6,508 bases of DNA, taken from Candidatus Pacearchaeota archaeon (GTDB taxonomy: Archaea > Nanobdellota > Nanobdellia > Pacearchaeales > GW2011-AR1). The DNA is taken from assembly GCA_002688335.1 (NCBI GenBank), contig NZCQ01000073.1:1-6508 (forward strand), read 5' to 3'. The position numbers and the translations under genes are program-made. Each line of letters starts with the position of its first letter. Positions within the stretch are counted from its first letter, which is position 1. Below the pieces are notes generated by a model that ran no database searches, had not been told where the DNA came from, and worked only from the letters and a program-made list of their open reading frames with translations. This document shows, in pieces, positions 1 through 5,253 of this stretch.

Positions 1-603
1 AAGGGAGATTTTGGAGATGAATATACTTCCAGAAACAATTTTGAACTTGACGATTTCTATAAAAAACAATGGGGAATAACTAGAACCAAGTTAAATCAAG
101 AATTTTTAGGTGATGTTGATAAAGAAGCACCCCTTTTAGAAGTCGGTTGTAACAGAGGGATGCAATTAGAAGCTTTAGAGAAATCGGGATTTAATAATTT
201 ATGCGGAATTGAAATTAATATAAAAGCCCTTAAGATAGCAAGAAACAATAAATCTTTAAATTTAGTTGAGGGTAGTGGTTTTAATATTCCTTTTAAAGAT
301 AACTTTTTTAATCTTGTTTTTACGAGTGGAGTATTAATCCATATCTCCCCAAAAGATTTACCTAGAATAATAGATGAAATTTATAGAACAACTAAAAAGT
401 ATATTTGGTGTTTTGAATATTTTTCAGAAATTGAAACAGAAATTGAATATAGGGGAGAAAATAATAAACTTTGGAAAAATAATTTTTTGAAATTGTTTTT
501 AGATAGATATCCAAATCTAAAAGTAATAAAACAAAAAGAAATCAAATATGTAGATAATGATAATGTAGATATGATGTTTTTATTAGAGAAAACGATTAGT
601 TAA
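1..603 (+). CDS. Pseudaminic acid biosynthesis-associated SAM-dependent methyltransferase (5' partial)
   Basis: The frame is open from base 1, so the gene starts upstream of the window. The ATG at 160 lies inside the SAM-binding motif and is not the start. The 200 visible residues begin KGDFGDEYTSRN, close to the N-terminus typical of the Pse-associated methylase family (about 204 residues), so only a few residues should be missing. Class I methyltransferase features are LLEVGCNRG (visible residues 45-53, glycine-rich SAM loop), the acidic residue E71 in CGIEIN at the end of strand 2, and the later segment with FNIPF and GVLIHISP. The C-terminal EYRGENNKLWKNNF matches a conserved block of this family as I remember it. 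It is a soluble enzyme expected to methylate a nonulosonic-acid intermediate or product; the acceptor cannot be read from sequence. It is separated by one base from the cytidylyltransferase gene, which implies cotranscription. Family call fairly sure; substrate unknown. Confidence 0.85.
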   Translation, partial: KGDFGDEYTSRNNFELDDFYKKQWGITRTKLNQEFLGDVDKEAPLLEVGCNRGMQLEALEKSGFNNLCGIEINIKALKIARNNKSLNLVEGSGFNIPFKDNFFNLVFTSGVLIHISPKDLPRIIDEIYRTTKKYIWCFEYFSEIETEIEYRGENNKLWKNNFLKLFLDRYPNLKVIKQKEIKYVDNDNVDMMFLLEKTIS

Positions 604-604
604 A

Positions 605-1360
605 ATGAAAATAGTCTGTATTATTCAAGCAAGAGTTGGTTCTACAAGATTACCTAAAAAAATTTTACTTAAAGTTCAAGAAAAAGAAATCTTAATTCAT
701 GTTCTGGAAAGGGTATTACGTAGTAAAATGATAGATGAAATAATTGTTGCTACTACCACTAATCCAAATGATGAACAAATTGTAAAACTTCTCCATGAAC
801 ATCCTCATTCTAAAATTAAAATCTCCAGAGGTTCTGAAGAAGACGTCTTAGACCGATATTATCAAGCAGCTAAAGATACAGGTGCCGACATTATAGTAAG
901 GATAACAAGTGATTGTCCATTAATTGATTGGGATTTGATCGATCAAATCATTGTAGAATTTCAGAAGGGAGAATATGATTATATTTCTAATGTTTTAGAT
1001 AAAAGAACTTATCCACGCGGATTGGATGTTGAATGTTTTAGTTTTGAAGTTCTTGATAAAATGCAAAAGATCTGCAAAGAAAAGAGAGAGAGAGAACATG
1101 TAACCACGTATATTAGAGAAAATAGAGCCATGTTTAGAACAAAAAATATTGAACAGGATGTAGACTTATCTAACTTACGTTGGACCCTTGATGAGGCTGA
1201 TGACTTAAAACTCATCACTATTATATACAATAAATTATATCAAAATAAGTTTGATTTTAATACTGAGGATATTATTTCATTAATAAATAAAGAACCAGAG
1301 TTAGCATACATTAATAAACATGTTGAACAAAAAAAGAACATCCATAATGAAGTTAATTGA
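605..1360 (+). CDS. SpsF/PseF-like cytidylyltransferase (CMP-sugar synthetase family)
   Basis: This 251-residue protein has the layout of the acylneuraminate cytidylyltransferase family, SpsF branch (COG1861 type). Visible motifs in order are IIQARVGSTRLPKKIL (residues 6-21, the nucleotide-binding loop with R10, S13, R15 and K18), RGSEEDVLDRYYQA (75-88), RITSDCPLID (99-108, where the acidic D103 fits a metal-binding role), PRGLDVE (137-143), REHVTTYI (163-170) and RWTLDE (192-197). The likely reaction is transfer of CMP from CTP to a nonulosonic acid. The QARxGSTRLP loop is the SpsF form, whereas classical PseF and NeuA usually read PARGGSKR, so the exact sugar is uncertain. Annotated SpsF proteins are sometimes labelled glycosyltransferases without proof. 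The start at 605 follows the methyltransferase stop by one base with only a weak AGAGAA purine stretch at 585-590, so translation is probably coupled to the upstream gene. The 70 bases downstream are noncoding. Confidence 0.85.
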   Translation: MKIVCIIQARVGSTRLPKKILLKVQEKEILIHVLERVLRSKMIDEIIVATTTNPNDEQIVKLLHEHPHSKIKISRGSEEDVLDRYYQAAKDTGADIIVRITSDCPLIDWDLIDQIIVEFQKGEYDYISNVLDKRTYPRGLDVECFSFEVLDKMQKICKEKREREHVTTYIRENRAMFRTKNIEQDVDLSNLRWTLDEADDLKLITIIYNKLYQNKFDFNTEDIISLINKEPELAYINKHVEQKKNIHNEVN

Positions 1361-1398
1361 AAGCTAAAGGAAAATTAATTGTTAAAGATATGAAAGAT

Positions 1399-1417
1399 AG
1401 AATGAAAAATTCATTCT
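1399..1417 (+). promoter_or_regulatory. Perfect 8-bp hairpin just upstream of the pseI start
   Basis: AGAATGAA (1399-1406) and TTCATTCT (1410-1417) are exact reverse complements separated by AAA. The hairpin sits in the 70-base gap between the cytidylyltransferase stop and the pseI ATG. No T-run follows, so it is not a standard terminator. It ends just before a weak GAAAG ribosome-binding stretch at 1419-1423, so it could affect translation initiation or RNA stability. With only two G-C pairs it is a weak stem; a role is inference. Confidence 0.3.
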
Positions 1418-1430
1418 TGAAAGATTTACT

Positions 1431-2516
1431 ATGAAAACATTTACTATACCAACACCAAAAGGAAATCGAACAATCGGAGAAGGACAGCCAGTATTCCTTA
1501 TTGGCGATATGTCAGCTAACCATAACCAAAATTTTGATACAGCAGTAGAAATAATAAAAATTGCCGCAGAAGCAGGCTTAGATGCAATCAAATTACAATC
1601 CTACCTGCCTAATACTATTACTATGGACTGCAATAAGGACTGGTTTATTATTAAAAATAAAGATAACCCAGATATTTGGAAAAGTAAGAGCCTGTATCAA
1701 CTATACCAGCAAGCTTTCACACCCAGAGAATGGATTCCAAAGTTAAAAGAATTGGCTGATCAATTGGGAATAGTCCTTTTCTCTACCCCTTTCTCAGTAG
1801 ATGACTTAAATTATCTAGAAACTACCCTTAATCCTCCATTGTATAAAATTGCTTCATACGAAGTTACACATATTCCTCTACTTAAAGAAGTTGCAAGAAC
1901 AGGAAAACCAGTGATTTTGTCAACTGGTTTTGCAACCGCTGATGAAATTGAATTAGCCGTAAAAACATTAAGAGAAAACGGTACACTTAATTTAGTGCTC
2001 TTACATTGTGTTACAGCTTATTCTAGTGAACCAAAACCAGAACAGACTAACTTAAATACAATGCTTGATGCTGGTAAACGTTTTAATGTGACGATAGGGT
2101 TTTCTGATAATAATGCTGGAATAGAAATTCCTTTACAAGCAGCGATGATGGGAGCTACAGTTATTGAAAAACATGTTGTAGCCGACAATTCTAAAAGTGA
2201 AGCTCTTGACGGAAAATTTTCTCTAGATTCACAAGAATTAAAAAAATTTGTTAAATCTGTAAAAAGAGCAGAAAAAACAAGAGGAAAAGTCAATTACGGC
2301 CCTCAAAGCGAAACGGAGAAAGCAAATGCACATTATCGGCAATCTATTTTTGTTGTTAAAAATATTAAAGCAAACGAACAATTTTCATCAGATAATCTCA
2401 AAGTTATCAGACCTGCGAACGGCTTAGCAGCCAAATACTACGAAGATGTTTTAGGAAAAGCAGCTAAACAAGATATCGAAAAAGGAACCCCTTTAAACTG
2501 GGGGTTCATATTTTAG
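1431..2516 (+). CDS. pseI: Pseudaminic acid synthase (PseI type, NeuB superfamily with SAF domain)
   Basis: The enzyme condenses a 6-deoxy-2,4-diacetamido hexose with phosphoenolpyruvate to give the nine-carbon acid. The 361 residues form an N-terminal TIM barrel (about 20-285) and a C-terminal SAF/antifreeze-like domain (about 303-361). The signature SANHN (28-32) is typical of PseI, where sialic acid synthases usually have a glycine-containing version. Other landmarks are LDAIKLQSY (50-58), LYQLYQQAFTPREW (88-101, a PseI-like block), STPFS (118-122) and YKIASYE (138-144). H192 in LLHCVTAYS and H248 in VIEKHV match the two metal-ligand histidines of NeuB. R303, starting the SAF domain, matches the arginine that reaches the active site of the partner subunit in NeuB dimers. 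The start at 1431 has GAAAG seven bases upstream and no better in-frame alternative. Its G+C content is visibly higher than that of the flanking genes. A legionaminic or other nonulosonate synthase remains possible but less likely. Confidence 0.92.
   Translation: MKTFTIPTPKGNRTIGEGQPVFLIGDMSANHNQNFDTAVEIIKIAAEAGLDAIKLQSYLPNTITMDCNKDWFIIKNKDNPDIWKSKSLYQLYQQAFTPREWIPKLKELADQLGIVLFSTPFSVDDLNYLETTLNPPLYKIASYEVTHIPLLKEVARTGKPVILSTGFATADEIELAVKTLRENGTLNLVLLHCVTAYSSEPKPEQTNLNTMLDAGKRFNVTIGFSDNNAGIEIPLQAAMMGATVIEKHVVADNSKSEALDGKFSLDSQELKKFVKSVKRAEKTRGKVNYGPQSETEKANAHYRQSIFVVKNIKANEQFSSDNLKVIRPANGLAAKYYEDVLGKAAKQDIEKGTPLNWGFIF
2485..2514 (+). terminator. Possible intrinsic terminator or attenuator inside the 3' end of pseI
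   Basis: GAACCCC (2485-2491) pairs exactly with GGGGTTC (2501-2507) across a nine-base loop, and ATATTTT (2508-2514) follows directly. A stem with four consecutive G-C pairs is exceptional in this AT-rich window. The shape is that of a rho-independent terminator, but it lies within the last ten codons of pseI and overlaps its stop. The bases also encode the residues GTPLNWGF, which resemble the usual end of PseI proteins, so the hairpin could be a by-product of protein constraint. The next gene begins about 20 bases later, so partial termination would lower its expression relative to pseI. Confidence 0.35.
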
Positions 2517-2535
2517 TAGAATGAATACATAGTGA

Positions 2536-3801
2536 ATGGATAGTAAAATGTATGAAAAGAAAATTTATTTGAGACTTGTAGAAGAAGAGGATAAAGAAGA
2601 AATATTAAGTTGGAGAAATAATCCAATAACAATTAAAAATTCAACCACAATAGGTAAAGTAAAGTCTTCTGAACATAATGTTTGGTTTAATAAAAAAATT
2701 AAGGACACTAGCACACATTTATTCATAATTAATAATGAATCATTCGAAAAAATAGGTATTATCTTTTTTAATAAGCAAGATAATCAAGCCACTATTAGTA
2801 TCAATATTAATCCTTACTTTAGAGGACAAGGATATGGGTTCACATCATTATTTGAAGCAGTAAAACAATATTTCAATAATTTTTCGGTAAACAGTATCGT
2901 GGCTGAAATTAAAGAAAATAACTCCTTATCATTGAAGATATTTAAGAGAGTGGGATTTAAAGAAGAAACTAAAGAAGGAAACCTATTAACACTGAGATTA
3001 TTAAAAGATGAAATCAACAAAATGGAAGATAAAAATCTAAAATCCGATCCAATAAAAGTTGGAATGAAACTTTGGAGTATAAATTTTGATTTGTATCCAG
3101 ATTTAGTTAATTATTATAGGGAGGGGAAAATTGATTATTTGGAATTACTATATATACCAGGACAAGAAAAAAACATAGAAATTTTAATTGAAAATAAGAT
3201 TCCCATTATTGTTCACTCTCCTTCGTTTGGTCAAAAAGTACTGTTTGCGCAAGATAGTTTAGAAAAAAGTAACGCCATCATACAACAAACATTTGATTTT
3301 GCCCAAAAATTAAATGCTAATAAAGTCATTGTCCATCCTGATATCGGAGAAAAAGAAATATTTCTTACTTTTTTAAAAGAGAATTGTGATAAAAAAATGA
3401 TTATCGAAAATATGCCTAAAATAGCAGTGAATGATTTGATTTGTTTAGGCTATAGCATTGATGAAATGAAAGAATTTCTTAATGTTGGGAATTTTGCTTT
3501 TTGTCTTGATTTTGGTCACGCCATCAAATCAGCCATAAGTCAAAATATAGATTACAGAGTATTCTTAAAAAAAATGATTGATTTAGAACCAGAAATCTTA
3601 CATATTTGTGGTGGTCATAGTAATATAGGAAAAGATGAACACTTAAATTTAGATGAAGGTGATTTTGATTTAAAATACATTATTGAAATGATTAAATTAA
3701 GTACAGTTAAAAGAGTAACATTTGAAGTTCCTAAATCCAATGGATTAAAAAATTATTTTAGAAACATAGAATATTTTAGACAAATGTGTTTAGATAGTTA
3801 A
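2536..3801 (+). CDS. Fusion protein: PseH/SpsD-like GNAT acetyltransferase plus sugar-isomerase-type TIM barrel
   Basis: One uninterrupted 421-residue frame encodes two domains. Residues about 6-157 are a GNAT N-acetyltransferase. They begin IYLRLVEEEDKEEILSWRNN, contain the acetyl-CoA loop RGQGYG (96-101) and then ENNSLSLKIFKRVGF (127-141), as in PseH and RimJ-like enzymes. PseH acetylates the C4 amine of UDP-4-amino-4,6-dideoxy-AltNAc. After a short charged linker (about 158-172), residues 174-421 resemble AP-endonuclease-2/xylose-isomerase-like TIM barrels. Candidate metal ligands at strand ends are H227 (VHSPS), H267 (VIVHPD), E291 (IIENMP), D325 and H328 (LDFGHA), H356 (HICGGH) and E397 (FEVPK), so this domain looks catalytically intact. 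Its reaction is unknown. M163 in the linker is followed by the whole barrel and could be an internal start. The true N-terminus may be the ATG at 2548, which has GGA at 2538-2540, rather than that at 2536. The gene follows pseI by 19 bases and converges on the minus-strand aminopeptidase gene. Confidence 0.85.
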   Translation: MDSKMYEKKIYLRLVEEEDKEEILSWRNNPITIKNSTTIGKVKSSEHNVWFNKKIKDTSTHLFIINNESFEKIGIIFFNKQDNQATISININPYFRGQGYGFTSLFEAVKQYFNNFSVNSIVAEIKENNSLSLKIFKRVGFKEETKEGNLLTLRLLKDEINKMEDKNLKSDPIKVGMKLWSINFDLYPDLVNYYREGKIDYLELLYIPGQEKNIEILIENKIPIIVHSPSFGQKVLFAQDSLEKSNAIIQQTFDFAQKLNANKVIVHPDIGEKEIFLTFLKENCDKKMIIENMPKIAVNDLICLGYSIDEMKEFLNVGNFAFCLDFGHAIKSAISQNIDYRVFLKKMIDLEPEILHICGGHSNIGKDEHLNLDEGDFDLKYIIEMIKLSTVKRVTFEVPKSNGLKNYFRNIEYFRQMCLDS

Positions 3802-3835
3802 TTAAAAATAGTTAATTAGAGATAGTCAATTGAGC
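3794..3835. repeat. Three tandem imperfect 14-bp repeats across the convergent gene junction
   Basis: The units are ATAGTTAATTAAAA (3794-3807), ATAGTTAATTAGAG (3808-3821) and ATAGTCAATTGAGC (3822-3835). Copies 1 and 2 agree at 12 of 14 positions. Copy 3 agrees with them at 9 of its first 10. Copy 1 contains the TAA stop of the plus-strand fusion gene, and copy 3 contains the TGA stop of the minus-strand aminopeptidase gene. The 24-base gap between the two genes therefore consists largely of this repeat. No GC-rich stem or T-run suitable for an intrinsic terminator is visible here. Confidence 0.6.
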
Positions 3836-5142
3836 GATGTGTTTTTATAATCTTGGTTACTTAACTCTGTTTCGTCTAATAAATTTACTCTTTTTAATTT
3901 CTCAATAATTTCATATAATTCCCAAACAGGAACTTTAATTATGTTGCTAATATCAACTAAATCATTCGTTCCATCAGCATAAGCAATAAAGTCAATTATT
4001 TTTTTAACTTCATTTTCAATAGTCTTTTTACTAAAATCAGAATATAATGATCTTTTTCCTAATTGAGGTTCTCCCAAACAATTAATTTTATATTTTTTAT
4101 TTTTCTCTATTAAAGTAAAACATTCTTTTAGAATATTAAATGAGCCAAATAATCCCTTAGGTGTTATCAAATCTAAGTTATCCAAAGAAGTATGGTATTC
4201 AGGATATTCTTCATACTTACTCCTCATTATTGAAACAACAGGCAGGTCAATTCCTGGAGCATTATATTGTCGTTCATCACTACCCCTTTCAAGATAAGTA
4301 TATTTTTTGAAATGGGGGTCTTTAAAATTTAAGATATTTAAAGCAATTTTATCTGCATATGTTTTTCCTTTACGCGTAGGTAAATAAGAATAAATTCTTT
4401 CATCTCCAACACAATTAATATTAAAACCGGCGATGATGTTTCTTTTCATCAAATCTAAATTTTTACTAAGATAAGTAATTGAACCTATCGTTTCAGGAAT
4501 AAAAACAATCCGATAAGTATATTTTCTTGGTTTTTCTAATATCCATTTAACAATGGAAGTTGTAACTACAGGACCAGATAATTCATTATTAGCCATAGAA
4601 GGATGACACACATAAGTAGAAAGGAAAATTTCTTCTTCAGACTCTCCTGGAATAAGAAGTTCTCCATATGTTAATGAACCATTTTTAAACTCACTATCAA
4701 TGAAAACTTTATATTTTCCTTCATTTAATTTAACTCTTTTATTATGCTCTATACAAAAACCCCATCTTTTTTTGTAATAAGATGTTACAAAAGGAATTGC
4801 GTTTGGTTGTTCAGGTAAAGAAAATAAATGTTCCTGAAGCTCAGAAAGAGTCAAAGTTTCATTAATAGGTTTTGAATACCCCATTATGTGAAGATTATTT
4901 TCTTTAAAATCAATTACTTTATCTCCTTTTTCATCTGTAACATAAGCATCTTTGATATTCCATTCTTCTGGAATAGTCCAATCAAATACTCTTGTTCCTG
5001 TAGGAATTTCGTGAATCTTAATTGGAATTTGTTCTTGAATGATTTTTAATGTTTCTCTAATTCCTTCTCCTGTTATACTCCTACAAATAGGAAAAAGTAT
5101 TTTTGCTAAAGAGTACATTTCATTCCCAATATCGTCATTCAT
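3826..5142 (-). CDS. DUF4910/DUF2172 aminopeptidase-like zinc protein of polysaccharide loci
   Basis: The 438-residue protein matches the family with a DUF2172-type insertion, an M28-like aminopeptidase core and a C-terminal winged helix. The N-terminus MYSLAKILFPICRSITGEGIR (residues 9-29) is characteristic. The core shows STYVCHPSMANNELSG (175-190, with H180 a probable zinc ligand), IPETIGS (215-221, with E217), GSDERQYNAPG (287-297) and EYPEYHTSLDN (312-322, with H317 the second probable zinc ligand). Residues about 365-430 suit the winged helix. There is no signal peptide or membrane segment, so it should be cytoplasmic. The family recurs in surface-polysaccharide clusters, but its substrate is not established to my knowledge; a deacylase or amidase role on sugars is possible. 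The first ATG at 5142 has no clear ribosome-binding site but overlaps the stop of a short upstream frame (ATGA), which suggests coupling. M9, with GGGA just upstream, is an alternative start. Confidence 0.85.
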   Translation of the reverse strand: MNDDIGNEMYSLAKILFPICRSITGEGIRETLKIIQEQIPIKIHEIPTGTRVFDWTIPEEWNIKDAYVTDEKGDKVIDFKENNLHIMGYSKPINETLTLSELQEHLFSLPEQPNAIPFVTSYYKKRWGFCIEHNKRVKLNEGKYKVFIDSEFKNGSLTYGELLIPGESEEEIFLSTYVCHPSMANNELSGPVVTTSIVKWILEKPRKYTYRIVFIPETIGSITYLSKNLDLMKRNIIAGFNINCVGDERIYSYLPTRKGKTYADKIALNILNFKDPHFKKYTYLERGSDERQYNAPGIDLPVVSIMRSKYEEYPEYHTSLDNLDLITPKGLFGSFNILKECFTLIEKNKKYKINCLGEPQLGKRSLYSDFSKKTIENEVKKIIDFIAYADGTNDLVDISNIIKVPVWELYEIIEKLKRVNLLDETELSNQDYKNTSLN

Positions 5143-5240
5143 TTTGTTGTCTTGGCGACAGCTTCTTGATTAATCGCTTTACTTTTTTTTGTTTTTTTGT
5201 TTTTTTTACTTACAGATGGTATGAATTTTGTAAGTACCAT
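5139..5240 (-). CDS. Candidate 33-residue Lys-rich small ORF, or displaced C-terminal tail of the radical SAM protein
   Basis: An ATG at 5240-5238 opens a 33-codon frame starting MVLTKFIPSVSKKNKK and ending AINQEAVAKTTK. Its TGA (5141-5139) overlaps the ATG of the aminopeptidase gene as ATGA, the usual arrangement for coupled genes. Ten of 33 residues are Lys, encoded partly by three A-tracts of 8, 7 and 8 bases. No ribosome-binding site precedes the ATG, and the ATG lies within an inverted repeat. The frame is open further upstream (reading KNKLNPE just before the Met) and would join the radical SAM gene if the five-base T-run at 5257-5261 on the plus strand were one base shorter. It may therefore be the end of that protein and not an independent gene. 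I recognise no family. Confidence 0.35.
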   Translation of the reverse strand: MVLTKFIPSVSKKNKKTKKSKAINQEAVAKTTK

Positions 5241-5242
5241 CT
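5207..5242 (-). promoter_or_regulatory. Two mutually exclusive 8-bp hairpins between the minus-strand genes
   Basis: AGATGGTA (5214-5221) pairs perfectly with TACCATCT (5235-5242). TACTTACA (5207-5214) pairs perfectly with TGTAAGTA (5229-5236). The two stems share positions 5214 and 5235-5236, so they cannot form together fully. In the minus-strand transcript they are followed by A-tracts, not U-tracts, so neither is a standard terminator. The first stem includes the ATG of the candidate small ORF. A regulatory function is inference. Confidence 0.3.
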
Positions 5243-5253
5243 CAGGATTGAGT

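Noticed and set aside
160..603. A 147-residue methyltransferase starting at the ATG at 160
   Set aside because: That Met falls inside the SAM-binding loop (VGCNRGM). The same frame is open to base 1 and encodes the conserved family N-terminus, so the gene is longer.
1009..1230. Minus-strand 73-codon frame inside the cytidylyltransferase gene
   Set aside because: It lies fully antisense to a gene with clear family motifs and has no recognisable protein features.
1382..1591. Minus-strand 69-codon frame over the pseI start
   Set aside because: It is antisense to the conserved N-terminal part of pseI and has no supporting signals.
2018..2293. Minus-strand 91-codon frame inside pseI
   Set aside because: It is antisense to the conserved metal-binding region of pseI; its openness follows from the codon bias of the real gene.
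2814..3020. Minus-strand 68-codon frame opposite the GNAT domain
   Set aside because: It is antisense to the acetyl-CoA-binding region and shows no independent coding evidence.
3022..3801. The TIM barrel as a separate gene starting at the linker Met (residue 163)
   Set aside because: No stop separates it from the GNAT domain and no strong ribosome-binding site precedes that Met, so one fused protein is the simplest reading. An internal start is noted but not called.
3802..3825. A bidirectional terminator between the convergent genes
   Set aside because: Only AT-only pairing (TAATTA with TAATTA) is possible and no clear T-run follows, so a terminator is not supported.
5207..5242. An intrinsic terminator after the radical SAM gene
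   Set aside because: In the minus-strand transcript the stem is followed by A-tracts. The T-tracts are on the plus strand and precede the hairpin, which is the wrong arrangement.
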